Shown in pieces: positions 17,376 to 25,381 of a stretch of 41,185 nucleotides of DNA. A program made the translations under genes and the position numbers. Source of the DNA: Bacteroidales bacterium KA00251 (GTDB lineage: Bacteria; Bacteroidota; Bacteroidia; Bacteroidales; Porphyromonadaceae); NCBI GenBank assembly GCA_001552775.1, contig KQ959277.1:196942-238126 (forward strand), in the 5' to 3' direction. How positions within the stretch are numbered: the stretch's first letter is position 1; each line of letters starts with the position of its first letter. The notes under the pieces are model-generated. The model searched no databases, was not told where the DNA came from, and worked only from the letters and a program-made list of their open reading frames with translations.

Positions 17376-17383
17376 TACTTTTG
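17376..17383 (+). promoter_or_regulatory. Candidate -7 box upstream of the aminotransferase gene
   Basis: TACTTTTG matches the Bacteroidota -7 consensus TAnnTTTG, 27 bp before the aminotransferase start in a 73-bp gap. No good TTTG/TTG -33 box was found at the expected 19-21-bp spacing, so it may be weak or accidental. If real, it would give the last gene of the biosynthetic block its own transcript. Confidence 0.35.
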
Positions 17384-17410
17384 TAGGCAACTATACCAAG
17401 GCAAATAGAT

Positions 17411-18553
17411 ATGAAGCAGAAGAGGATTTGGTTATCGCTCGCAGAGATGGGCGGTCGTGAACAAGAGTTTATAAAAGAGGCCTTTGATAGCAATTGGGTT
17501 GTACCACTTGGTCCTAATGTAGATGGCTTTGAAAAAGATTTAGAGGATTACCTTGGCGACAGAAATAAACGAATAGTTGCACTTAGTGCGGGTACAGCAG
17601 CTATTCACTTGGGGTTAGTTATGCTAGGAGTGAAATCTGGAGATGAAGTGATCTGCCAAAGTTTTACGTTTGCCGCATCTGCCAATCCTATTGTTTATCA
17701 AGGTGCAACACCAGTCTTTGTAGACAGCGAAGATGATACATGGAATATGTCTCCTAGACTATTAGAAGAAGCAATCAGAGATCGCATTGCAAAGAAAGGT
17801 AAGAAGCCCAAAGCCATTGTGGTCGTGCATCTATATGGGATGCCAGCCCAAATGACGGAGATACTATCCGTGGCTAGAGAGTATGAGATTCCAGTACTAG
17901 AAGATGCTGCAGAAGCATTAGGCTCCGAGTATAAAGGCAAGAAATGTGGTACCCTAGGGGAGTATGGTGCACTTTCCTTCAATGGGAATAAGGTCATTAC
18001 GACATCGGGTGGAGGGGCTATAGTCTGTCCTAGTGAAGAGGCAGCACATCGCGTTCTGTTTTTTGCTACGCAAGCCAGAGAGCAAGCTCCGCACTATCAG
18101 CACGAATATATTGGTTACAACTACCGCTTAAGCAATGTCTCGGCGGGTATAGGTCGTGGACAGATGTTGGTTTTGGACGAGCATGTGTCCAAGCGTCGTC
18201 ATAATCATGCACGGTACGTTGAATTACTTGACAATATGCGTGGAGTAGAGGTGAAGAAAGCTCCTTCAAGCGACTATAATAGCAACTATTGGCTTAGTTG
18301 TATTGTGATAGAACCCAGCCAGGCTGGCTTCACAAGAGAGGACTTGAGGCTTCAATTAGACTCAGAAAACATTGAAAGTCGTCCGCTATGGAAGCCTATG
18401 CATCTACAACCTGTTTTTGCAGATGCACCAAGATATGTCGATGGTACCAGTGAATCTCTTTTTAGCAAGGGACTTTGTTTACCTAGTGGCACCTTGGTAA
18501 TGGAGGAAGACCTGCAGCGTGTAGCTTCTGTGATTCGCTCAATGGCACGCTAG
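17411..18553 (+). CDS. DegT/DnrJ/EryC1 (PglE-type) nucleotide-sugar aminotransferase
   Basis: A PLP-dependent aminotransferase of 380 residues that would convert a UDP-4-keto-6-deoxy sugar to the 4-amino sugar using glutamate. The substrate-site opening MGGREQEFIKEAFDSNWVVP and GPNVDGFEKDLEDYLG match the PglE/PseC/RmhB group. The PLP-binding residues are the SAGTAAIHLGL segment (59-69), D165 in EDAAEALGS, and the Schiff-base lysine K194 in SFNGNKVITTSGGG. Its likely substrate is the product of the dehydratase encoded at 693, even though the two genes lie at opposite ends of the locus. Product: UDP-4-amino-4,6-dideoxy-HexNAc. No PglD-type N-acetyltransferase is adjacent. Confidence in the family is high; the sugar configuration is not determined. 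Confidence 0.92.
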   Translation: MKQKRIWLSLAEMGGREQEFIKEAFDSNWVVPLGPNVDGFEKDLEDYLGDRNKRIVALSAGTAAIHLGLVMLGVKSGDEVICQSFTFAASANPIVYQGATPVFVDSEDDTWNMSPRLLEEAIRDRIAKKGKKPKAIVVVHLYGMPAQMTEILSVAREYEIPVLEDAAEALGSEYKGKKCGTLGEYGALSFNGNKVITTSGGGAIVCPSEEAAHRVLFFATQAREQAPHYQHEYIGYNYRLSNVSAGIGRGQMLVLDEHVSKRRHNHARYVELLDNMRGVEVKKAPSSDYNSNYWLSCIVIEPSQAGFTREDLRLQLDSENIESRPLWKPMHLQPVFADAPRYVDGTSESLFSKGLCLPSGTLVMEEDLQRVASVIRSMAR

Positions 18554-18624
18554 TTTTTACTAAAAAACAGAGGAAAGGAGAAAATATGAAGGAATAGAGT
18601 AGTGGTTCATCAGTGTAAAAGTAC

Positions 18625-18632
18625 TAACTTTG
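18625..18632 (+). promoter_or_regulatory. Candidate -7 box for wza-wzc
   Basis: TAACTTTG fits TAnnTTTG. Transcription would start about 18638, giving a leader of about 400 nt before wza. The -33 region (around 18600-18606, GTGGTTC) matches poorly. Confidence 0.42.
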
Positions 18633-18697
18633 CCATGGAAACTTGACAAGAGAAAGCATATTATATAATGCCATAGCTAAAATAAGGGAGAAGAGAG

Positions 18698-18733
18698 ATG
18701 TGTTCCTGTAAGTATATAGGAGTAGGCATTTAG
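18698..18733 (+). other. Possible 11-residue leader peptide
   Basis: ATG at 18698 follows a purine-rich stretch (AAGGGAGAAGAGAG) and opens an 11-codon frame, MCSCKYIGVGI, ending at TAG 18731-18733. Codons 5-8 (AAG TAT ATA GGA) overlap the left arm of the downstream hairpin, so a ribosome here would prevent the hairpin from forming. Frames this short arise by chance, so this is only a candidate. Confidence 0.22.
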
Positions 18734-18755
18734 CTTTTGTGTGTGCTATATACTT
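18710..18755 (+). terminator. Possible attenuator hairpin in the wza leader
   Basis: AAGTATATAG (18710-18719) pairs perfectly over 10 bp with CTATATACTT (18746-18755), and the sequence continues TTTCT, so the right arm runs into a T-rich tract as in an intrinsic terminator. The stem is AT-rich and the 26-nt loop is long, so a strong terminator is unlikely. It may act as a conditional attenuator. Confidence 0.33.
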
Positions 18756-19039
18756 TTTCTAATCTTGATAATCTTCTCTCACTTAGAAGAAAAATAGTGA
18801 GCTAATAGAAGCTCTTTGTTGCTTATGAATATCCTTGATTGAGCCTAACCTTAATGTTTAAGTCCTAGAATAGTAGGGCTTGTGTAGGTTGAGTGCAAAA
18901 TATATAGGAAATCCTAGAACAATTAGAGCTTACTCCTATAACTAGCTTTTACAGAAGAAAAGCTCGGAATAAAGAGAAACAATGTAGAAAGAATGATTGA
19001 TATTGGCTATTTAGTGACCCTCCTTAATATCAGAAAATA

Positions 19040-19822
19040 ATGAAAAGACTTCTAGTATTACTATTTATACCTATTGTAGCTCTCTTTGCGGGCTGTGGTA
19101 CTACCAAAGATCTTGCTTACCTTCAGACAATGGAGAAGCAGGTGACGCTGGAGCGAAGCAGGCTTCAAGATACTAAGATTGTAGCCAAAGACATTCTCAC
19201 TGTAAAGGTGGATGCTTCCAATCCCGAACTAGTGGCTGCATTTAATGGAATTTACTGGAATCCACAGCAACAATATACCTCTTCTAGTACAGGAGTGAAT
19301 ACCTACCTAGTTGATAGAGAAGGAAGAATACAACTACCCTATTTAGGACTTGTAAAGGTTGGCGGATGTACCCTTCGTGAGGCAGAGCAAGTGGTAAGAG
19401 ACAGACTTGAAGTTTATCTCAATGAAAAGCCTACAGTCAATATTTTGATCCAAAACTTTCGCTACTCTGTTTTAGGTGAGGTACAGCACCCTGGAGCCTT
19501 TATTGCTCCTAATGGTAAAGTCTCTATCTTGGAGGCTTTGGCGAATGCTGGAGATATGACGATCTATGGGATACGTGATGATGTAAAGCTCTTTCGAGAA
19601 AATACTGATGGAAGTTCAATGATAATTTCCCTCAACCTAAAGGATATTTCTCTACTCAACAGCCCTTACTTTTACCTTCAGCAGGGAGATGTTTTGTATG
19701 TTTTGCCAAATGACGCCAAGGCTTCTAGTAGCACACTCTCCACATCCGCTTCACTATGGTTAAGTGCTTCCTCTATTGGAATTGCCCTTGTCAACCTCAT
19801 GTTTACTATTTTTAGAAAGTAG
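19040..19822 (+). CDS. wza: Wza-type outer-membrane polysaccharide export lipoprotein
   Basis: A 260-residue lipoprotein forming, by family knowledge, the outer-membrane exit channel for the polysaccharide. The signal peptide ends in lipobox LFAGC, with Cys19 as the lipidated residue. The Poly_export domain follows (KDILTVKVDASNPELVAAF from about 54, then VDREGRIQLPYLGLVKVGG), then an SLBB-like domain (FRYSVLGEVQHPGAFIAPNG and LEALANAGDMTIYG). The C-terminus has a hydrophobic stretch (LWLSASSIGIALVNLMFTIF), which is common in Bacteroidota Wza proteins in place of the longer E. coli form. It begins 486 bp after the biosynthesis genes and 29 bp before wzc, with which it probably forms an operon under the leader described separately. 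Confidence 0.93.
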   Translation: MKRLLVLLFIPIVALFAGCGTTKDLAYLQTMEKQVTLERSRLQDTKIVAKDILTVKVDASNPELVAAFNGIYWNPQQQYTSSSTGVNTYLVDREGRIQLPYLGLVKVGGCTLREAEQVVRDRLEVYLNEKPTVNILIQNFRYSVLGEVQHPGAFIAPNGKVSILEALANAGDMTIYGIRDDVKLFRENTDGSSMIISLNLKDISLLNSPYFYLQQGDVLYVLPNDAKASSSTLSTSASLWLSASSIGIALVNLMFTIFRK

Positions 19823-19851
19823 GCCGACTCTTATCCTATAACTATAACCCA

Positions 19852-22302
19852 ATGCAGTACGAAGACACGAAACCCATGCAGAATCGCTCTGTGAGTACTA
19901 ACTTAGAAGATAAAGAGACAGATATTTTGTCTCTTATACTTTCTTACTTGCACTATTGGCCACTTTATTTGCTGCTACTTTTCTTATTTGGAGTATTGGC
20001 TTGGCTATATATCACTTTGCAAGAACCTCTCTATCCAGTAGAAACATCTATTTTATTTCTAGAAAATAACGATGCTGGTAAAAGCAATGCGGTAGACAAT
20101 TTGATGCTTGACCTTAAGGGTATCGGTGGAGGAAATATAAATGTAGACAACGAACTGCTAATCCTAAAATCGCGTGAGATAATAAAACAGACTTTAGAAG
20201 AGAGTGGGGCATATGTAGATATTACAAGTCGCAGTGGGATTCGTACCAAGGTGTGGTACGACGAGGTGCCCTACAATTTTGCTCTAGAAGATTCGGCTCT
20301 TTCTCGTTTGCTCGGTTCTTATTCTTTTGAAGTGGAATGTCTTTCGGGAGGCAAGTGTCGCATTATACTTAGCGAAGAAAATGATAAGAAAAAAATAGAA
20401 CTAGATAGCTTTCCTTCGTACTTTCATACTTCTCAAGGGCTGGTAATTGTGCGTAGAAATAAAAACGTATCTCCTTCAGAGGAACAGCCTAAGCACTTTA
20501 AAGTATCATTCTCTTCGCCTCTCATGTTGGCAGGAAAATATACTCTTAATGGTACACTCTCTGCTGCCAAACTTGACAAACAGTCTTCTCTTGCAATGCT
20601 CAAAGTGGTCTTTCCTCATAAGAAGAAAGGAGAAGACTTTTTGGTAAAACTAGTAGAGGTGTACAATAAACAGCGTGCTATAGACAAGAATATTACAGCC
20701 CAGAAGACATACGATTTTATCAATGAGCGGATTAAACTAATCGGAAGCGAACTGAGCAATACAGAAATGCAGTTGGAAGAAGCCAAACGCAAGCAGGGTG
20801 TGATAGGAGTAGAGGACCTTGGGCTTGCTGTAGGTGCTAGTCAGGTTACTGCTAAGCTTCGAATGGAGTTAGAAACCGAGATGAAGCTGATGGACAACCT
20901 ATTGTCTATGCTCAATGATCCTAGTAAAAAGTACGAATTGATACCAGGGTTTGCTAGTGTAAGAACAGGGGCTAACGCTGGTGCGTCTGCTCCTTTAGTC
21001 GCTGCTATTCAGGCGCACAATGCTATGCTACAAGAGCGAAATACGCTATTGAAGGAGGCGAGTGAGGAACACCCCAGACTGCTAGCAATCAATAGCAATA
21101 TCGAACAGTCTCGAAATAGTATTCGCACAGCAGCGGAGATCACACGAAAAGAATTGGCTATCCAGTTAGGTGATGTGAAAGCACAGGAAAAAGAGTATAA
21201 TGCTACAGTAGCAGAGGCTCCCACATTTGAACGAGTTACGACCGATATTGAACGACAAAGAGCTATTCGCAGTGAACTCTATCTTATGCTACTTACCAAG
21301 CGCGAGCAAACCTCTATTGAGCTAGCCTCAACTATGCAAAGTGCTCGTATTGTGGATCGTCCATTAGCTTCTAATACGCCGTCGTCCCCTCGAAAGCCTT
21401 TGATTTATCTTATAGGAATTTTACTCTCTATTGGAGTTTCAACCTTAATTCTTTATATAGCTCAAATAGTTCGCGTAAAAATCTCTTCAAAGGATGATTT
21501 GGCAAAACTCACCTCTCTCTCTGTCGTGGGACTAGTACCTAAAATAGAGACCATCGGTAAGCAAAGTGAAATCCAGGTGAATGTAAAAGGAAACGGCTTG
21601 ATAACAGAGATCTTTCGCACGATTCGTACCAATCTATGCTTCCTCACCCCAACCGATAAAAGTGTAGTGATACTAGTTACTTCTACAATCAAAGGAGAAG
21701 GAAAAACCTTTGTTTCCTCCAATCTTGCTGTGAGTCTTTCTGCTCTTGACAAAAAGGTACTTATCGTAGGGCTGGATCTTCGAAATCCCCAACTTGGTAG
21801 AACATTCAAGGTCGCTAGTGGTCGCGTATCTAGACATGGTATTGTAGATCTCCTTCATGATCCTACAATTGATCCTAATAGTCTAATTTACCATCCAGAG
21901 GGATATCCACAGCTTTCTGTGCTTTTCGCTGGTCCTATTCCACCTAATCCACCTGAGATGCTCTCTCGTAGTAGACTAACCCAGCTTTTTGAATTGTTTA
22001 GAAAGGAGTATGACTATATTATTATAGATGGTGCACCAGTTGGTCCCGTCGTTGATAGCTTTATTGCAAGCCGTGTAGCAGATATTACACTTTATGTATT
22101 GCGAGCTAATGTTACCAAAAAGCACGATGTGGATTATATCAACTACATTTCGACAAATGGCAAACTCCCTAATATCAATCTTATTCTTAATGATGTGAAT
22201 GAAAATGCTTCAATCCTGCGCTCTAAGCATAGCTATGGTTATGGCTATGGTTATGGCTATGGCTACGGTGATCCGCATGAAGAGAATAAATCAAGGTTAT
22301 GA
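19852..22302 (+). CDS. wzc: Wzc-type chain-length regulator and bacterial tyrosine kinase
   Basis: An 816-residue inner-membrane protein of the polysaccharide co-polymerase 2a type. A first membrane segment near residues 35-60 is followed by a Wzz domain, a long periplasmic coiled-coil region (about 270-470, rich in Glu/Lys/Gln), a second membrane segment near 515-540, and a cytoplasmic BY-kinase domain. The kinase has Walker A TSTIKGEGKTFVSSNLAVSL near 610, Walker A' KVLIVGLDLRNPQLGR near 640, and Walker B DYIIIDGAPVGPVVDS near 720. The tail contains a run of Tyr-Gly repeats, the expected autophosphorylation cluster. It should control chain length and Wza opening by cycles of phosphorylation. 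It overlaps the following HAD gene by 4 bp (ATGA). The related P. gingivalis kinase Ptk1 is known to be important for exopolysaccharide. Confidence 0.94.
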   Translation: MQYEDTKPMQNRSVSTNLEDKETDILSLILSYLHYWPLYLLLLFLFGVLAWLYITLQEPLYPVETSILFLENNDAGKSNAVDNLMLDLKGIGGGNINVDNELLILKSREIIKQTLEESGAYVDITSRSGIRTKVWYDEVPYNFALEDSALSRLLGSYSFEVECLSGGKCRIILSEENDKKKIELDSFPSYFHTSQGLVIVRRNKNVSPSEEQPKHFKVSFSSPLMLAGKYTLNGTLSAAKLDKQSSLAMLKVVFPHKKKGEDFLVKLVEVYNKQRAIDKNITAQKTYDFINERIKLIGSELSNTEMQLEEAKRKQGVIGVEDLGLAVGASQVTAKLRMELETEMKLMDNLLSMLNDPSKKYELIPGFASVRTGANAGASAPLVAAIQAHNAMLQERNTLLKEASEEHPRLLAINSNIEQSRNSIRTAAEITRKELAIQLGDVKAQEKEYNATVAEAPTFERVTTDIERQRAIRSELYLMLLTKREQTSIELASTMQSARIVDRPLASNTPSSPRKPLIYLIGILLSIGVSTLILYIAQIVRVKISSKDDLAKLTSLSVVGLVPKIETIGKQSEIQVNVKGNGLITEIFRTIRTNLCFLTPTDKSVVILVTSTIKGEGKTFVSSNLAVSLSALDKKVLIVGLDLRNPQLGRTFKVASGRVSRHGIVDLLHDPTIDPNSLIYHPEGYPQLSVLFAGPIPPNPPEMLSRSRLTQLFELFRKEYDYIIIDGAPVGPVVDSFIASRVADITLYVLRANVTKKHDVDYINYISTNGKLPNINLILNDVNENASILRSKHSYGYGYGYGYGYGDPHEENKSRL
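22234..22269 (+). repeat. Hexanucleotide repeat encoding (Tyr-Gly)6 in the Wzc tail
   Basis: Six in-frame copies of TATGGY/TACGGT encode YGYGYGYGYGYG next to a preceding Ser and a following Asp. The near-identical copies could gain or lose units by slippage without shifting the frame, which would change the number of phosphorylatable tyrosines. Variation itself is not shown by one sequence. Confidence 0.85.
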
Positions 22303-22790
22303 GTGCGTTAGAGAAGAAAATATATACAATAGCTGTAGACTTTGATGGAACGATAGTGAAGCACTGCTATCCTAAGATTGGAGAGGAAAACGAAGGGGCG
22401 ACAGAGTCTCTCCGTAAGTTGAGAAGCGAAGGACATAAACTTATCCTTTGGACTGTAAGAGAGGGAAGACTCCTTGAGGAGGCAGTAGCATGGTGTAAAG
22501 AGCGAGGAGTTACCTTCTATGCCATCAATAGAAACTATCCTGAGGAGGTCTTCCAAGAAGGAAAGACACCGCGAAAGCTACGAGATGTAGACTTCTTTAT
22601 AGACGATCGCTCCATAGGAGGATTACCCCCATGGAGTACTATTTATCAGATGATTTCCGAACATCGTCCCTTACAGCTACTTTACGACTCATCTTCTGCT
22701 GTAGACAATGGTCTCTCGGAAATGATGTCGCAATACCAACGTGGCAGTAAAAAGCGAATGACCATTCTAAGTAGATTTAAAAAGAGATAA
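22299..22790 (+). CDS. Small HAD-superfamily hydrolase (BT_0820-like)
   Basis: A 163-residue soluble protein. HAD motif I is VDFDGTIV with nucleophile D14 and acid/base D16. Motif II is probably LILWTVREG, motif III lies near the Lys of KTPRKLRD, and motif IV is DFFIDDRSIGG. There is no large cap domain. It resembles the small Bacteroidota HAD family that includes BT_0820, whose members act as phosphatases with unclear substrates. The ATG overlaps the wzc stop (ATGA at 22299-22302), so translation is coupled. This suggests a role with the kinase or in polysaccharide precursor turnover. The last 40 residues, ending SKKRMTILSRFKKR, are basic and outside the core domain. The substrate is unknown. 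Confidence 0.82.
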   Translation: MSALEKKIYTIAVDFDGTIVKHCYPKIGEENEGATESLRKLRSEGHKLILWTVREGRLLEEAVAWCKERGVTFYAINRNYPEEVFQEGKTPRKLRDVDFFIDDRSIGGLPPWSTIYQMISEHRPLQLLYDSSSAVDNGLSEMMSQYQRGSKKRMTILSRFKKR

Positions 22791-23142
22791 AAATGCTATC
22801 TTTCTTATCCCTGCTTGTAGACGTTTTTGTAGCAGGTACATTGTAGGCATAGATCGTTGCAGAGGTTGCTGACTGATATTTTGGATCCCTCTTCTTTTAA
22901 TGAAAACCATAAGTTGGCTATGTTCGGTGAGAAATTTACAAGAGAGAGGAAGTTTTAGTCGGTAGAAGAAAAAGTATTATCTATTTAATTGAGTGCATTC
23001 TTGCAGAGTGGTAGCTTATAGAACCCAAAAAATCTCCCTAGGAGGAAAGCCATTGTCTTTCTCTTAGGGAGATTGTGTATAATAGAGGCGATACTTCAAG
23101 AACTCAGCAAAGAGTTCTTTTTGGAATAGCTACTCTATAGAC
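22791..23142. other. Intergenic region between converging genes
   Basis: 352 bp separate the convergent HAD and peroxiredoxin genes. No open frame of interest is present. Besides the terminator at 23027-23074, a weak 6-bp inverted repeat CCTGCT/AGCAGG occurs at 22810-22836. Confidence 0.6.
23027..23074 (-). terminator. Intrinsic terminator for the peroxiredoxin gene
   Basis: AATCTCCCTA (23031-23040) pairs with TAGGGAGATT (23065-23074), and the stem extends inward with a G-U pair and one bulge to about 17 bp. On the minus strand the stem is followed by six T (AAAAAA at 23027-23032 on the plus strand). It lies about 70 bp downstream of the peroxiredoxin stop. On the plus strand there is no T-run, so it would stop the HAD transcript less well. 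Confidence 0.82.
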
Positions 23143-23853
23143 CTACTTATTCAGTTTCTTATCAATTTCTTTTTCGCTGAGAGGCTTGGTGCAAAGATAC
23201 CAGTCGTGGCATGTCATACCTTCTTGCTTACTTGTCATACGCTTTTTAGCGTCAGGGCAAGTGCTGGGGGGAGGTACAATGACATCCTTTCCAGGCTTCC
23301 AGTCTGCAGGGAGTGCCACTCCAAATTCGCTAGCTACTTGTAATCCCTTGAGGATACGAAGGATTTCATCAAAGTTTCGTCCTAGAGAAGCTGGGTAGTA
23401 AAGTATTGTGCGGATAATATCATCGGGATCGATGAAGAATACAGCTCGTACTGCAGAGGTTGAGTTTTCATTGGGGTGGATCATACCGTAAAGCTGAGCC
23501 ACTTCCATAGAGATATCTTCTATCAAGGGGAAGGTTACATCAAGGTTTTTCATCCCATTGAATTCAAGGTGCTGGATATCTCGTAGCCAAGCGATATGGC
23601 TGTGAAGAGCATCGATAGAGAGTCCAATGAGCTGACAATTGAGAGCTTCAAATTCCTTGGCTCTGTGAGTAAAGGTCATAAACTCAGTAGTACATACAGG
23701 GGTAAAGTCTGCAGGGTGGCTAAAGAGAATCTTCCATTTACCAGAAAAGTCTTTTGGAAAGTTGATGATACCTTGAGTAGTCATCGCTCTAAAGGCAGGA
23801 GCCTTATCGCCAATTCTTGGCATTGTGATAGCTTTGGTTTCTGTGTTTTCCAT
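23143..23853 (-). CDS. Prx6-type peroxiredoxin
   Basis: A 236-residue thiol peroxidase that would reduce H2O2 and organic peroxides in the cytoplasm. The thioredoxin-like AhpC/TSA domain contains the peroxidatic cysteine C54 in FSHPADFTPVCTTEF, with the Thr and the later Arg of the active site. The long C-terminal arm and the FPLIEDISMEVAQLYGM segment fit the Prx6 group, not AhpC. The arm carries C199, C215 and C221 (TCPDAKKR and TCHDWYLC), as in archaeal and Bacteroidota long-arm enzymes, so it may form internal disulfides and not be a true 1-Cys enzyme. It has its own promoter-like box upstream and a strong terminator downstream. It neighbours the suf genes, another oxidative-stress-linked function. 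Confidence 0.92.
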   Translation of the reverse strand: MENTETKAITMPRIGDKAPAFRAMTTQGIINFPKDFSGKWKILFSHPADFTPVCTTEFMTFTHRAKEFEALNCQLIGLSIDALHSHIAWLRDIQHLEFNGMKNLDVTFPLIEDISMEVAQLYGMIHPNENSTSAVRAVFFIDPDDIIRTILYYPASLGRNFDEILRILKGLQVASEFGVALPADWKPGKDVIVPPPSTCPDAKKRMTSKQEGMTCHDWYLCTKPLSEKEIDKKLNK

Positions 23854-23906
23854 ATTTATTGTTCTATTTTAGTCTATGGTATTTCATAGATTTTCTTTTC
23901 TATTCT

Positions 23907-23914
23907 CAAAGATA
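23907..23914 (-). promoter_or_regulatory. Candidate -7 box for the peroxiredoxin gene
   Basis: Minus-strand TATCTTTG matches TAnnTTTG, 53 bp upstream of the peroxiredoxin start. No clear -33 TTTG was seen. Placement between the end of sufD and this gene suits a separate promoter. Confidence 0.5.
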
Positions 23915-23991
23915 CGCAATGTTTAGAGTTAAGACGATTTGTTTTATCTATCCAACTATAGAGATTTTGCGCTTTTGAGAAAGAATAATGG

Positions 23992-25365
23992 CTAAAGTGT
24001 CTTTTTGTCTTCGTATTGATCCCCGTAAAAGTCTTTCTCTACAATTTCAAGAATATGCTCTCTTAGTGGATCCAGTTCAATGCGGTCAATAATGTCTTTA
24101 GCAAAGGCAATACATAGCATTACACGTGCATCTTCATAGCGGATGCCACGTTGTTGCATATACAAAAGGGCATCTTCATCAAGCTGTCCTGTCGTCATTC
24201 CATGCGAGCAGCGCACATCATCGGCGTAGATCTCAAGAAAAGGCTTAGCAAAAGCACGTGCATTAGGGGAAAGCAGTAGATTCCGATCTTGCTGGTACGC
24301 GACTGTCTGTTCGGCACCTTGTGCTATGAAAATACGCCCTGTAAAGGACCCTAGAGAATCATCTTTAAGTAGATACTTGAAGTTTTCGTCAGTGAAGCAC
24401 TGCTGTGCAATATGCTCTACACGAGAGAAGTTGTCGATGTGGCTATCTCCTCTTCCAATAACTAGTCCATTGAGTTTTAGTTCGGCATTTTTACCTAAAA
24501 AGCGAGAGCGATAGTTGTTGCGAGTAAAGCCATTGCCTAGTGTATATTCACCTACTGTCACATGGCTTTCTTCCTCTTGATGAACGACAATTGTGGAGAG
24601 TTTGTGATTGGCACCTTGGCTATTCTCAAGGTCGTAGAGCTTGAGAGAGGCTCCCTTTTCTACAGCGATTTCTATCACTCGATTGGTGAGGTATTGATGC
24701 TCATTGCCCATAAAGTCGTTGAGAACGACCAACGCCTCTGCTTGCTCCTCTAGAAGGATAAGAAAGCGTGTGGAAGCATAGAGATCACATGATGCCTTCA
24801 TCACTTGAATAAGATGTAACGCTTTAGGAAGCACTACGCCTTTGGGGAGATAAATAAGCAATACATCTTGGACGAAAATTGTATTGAGAGCCACTAATCC
24901 ATCAGCGCTACTCTTGGCTATGCGTCCATAGTGAGAGGCTATCATCTCCTCCTTTTCTGGATAAAGGGCTAAGAAATCTGCAAGAGAGCCAATAAAAGCT
25001 CCTTTAGGTAAGTCCAAATGATCTTCCTTTTGCAAAGGAAGGAGTTGGTCGTTAAAGAAAATGGCCTTATAGGTGTCTAGTCGAGGAATGGCACATTTCT
25101 CAAAGAGCCGTTCTGTTTCCTCTTTGGGGAGCTTGGCTTGATCTTTATCCAACTCAATAGACAATTTGATCTCTTTGTCAAAGAGGGTATTGAGATCGCT
25201 TCTTTTGTAGTCCTCCAGTTTTTTTGTGGGTATTCCTAGGTCGCTAAGTGCGGCAGCAGCCCTCTTTTTCCGATGGGAAACAATGGCTGGAAGAGCTTGG
25301 TTTAAACTCTTTTGTAGGGAGTTGTATTTGGCTACGACTTTGTCGGCATTGTTAGTATTAGTCAT
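23992..25365 (-). CDS. sufD: Fe-S cluster assembly protein SufD
   Basis: A 457-residue SufB/SufD-family protein, the third gene of sufBCD. SufD forms the SufBC2D scaffold that builds Fe-S clusters. The N-terminus has the helical SufD opening with LGIPTKKLEDYKRSDLNTLF (typical RT.E.WKYT-like region). The beta-helix core includes VEHIAQQCFTDENFKYLLKD and GSFTGRIFIAQGAEQT. The conserved DDVRCSHGMTTGQLDEDALL holds the Cys and His corresponding to the functionally important pair at the SufB-SufD interface. It starts 16 bp after sufC. No suf desulfurase or SufU/SufE gene is in the window, so the sulfur donor is encoded elsewhere. The peroxiredoxin gene downstream has its own promoter-like signal. 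Confidence 0.93.
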   Translation of the reverse strand: MTNTNNADKVVAKYNSLQKSLNQALPAIVSHRKKRAAAALSDLGIPTKKLEDYKRSDLNTLFDKEIKLSIELDKDQAKLPKEETERLFEKCAIPRLDTYKAIFFNDQLLPLQKEDHLDLPKGAFIGSLADFLALYPEKEEMIASHYGRIAKSSADGLVALNTIFVQDVLLIYLPKGVVLPKALHLIQVMKASCDLYASTRFLILLEEQAEALVVLNDFMGNEHQYLTNRVIEIAVEKGASLKLYDLENSQGANHKLSTIVVHQEEESHVTVGEYTLGNGFTRNNYRSRFLGKNAELKLNGLVIGRGDSHIDNFSRVEHIAQQCFTDENFKYLLKDDSLGSFTGRIFIAQGAEQTVAYQQDRNLLLSPNARAFAKPFLEIYADDVRCSHGMTTGQLDEDALLYMQQRGIRYEDARVMLCIAFAKDIIDRIELDPLREHILEIVEKDFYGDQYEDKKTL

Positions 25366-25381
25366 AACGATCCCCTTTCAC

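Larger units (their letters stand above)
18554..19039 (+). other. 486-bp intergenic leader before wza
   Basis: No gene of normal length is visible. From left to right it holds a -7 box (18625-18632), a 12-codon potential leader ORF (18698-18733), an AT-rich stem followed by T-rich sequence (18710-18755), and a direct repeat: TCCTAGAATAGTAGGGCTT at 18863-18881 and TCCTAGAACAATTAGAGCTT at 18912-18931. A 7-bp hairpin AGCTTTT/AAAAGCT lies at 18944-18964. The long leader separates the biosynthesis genes from the export genes and is the best candidate regulatory region in the locus. Confidence 0.55.

Noticed and set aside
18778-18801. Inverted repeat CTCACT/AGTGAG in the wza leader
   Set aside because: Only 6 bp long, which is expected by chance in a region of this length.
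22810-22836. Terminator after the HAD gene
   Set aside because: The inverted repeat has only 6 bp and no T-run after it.
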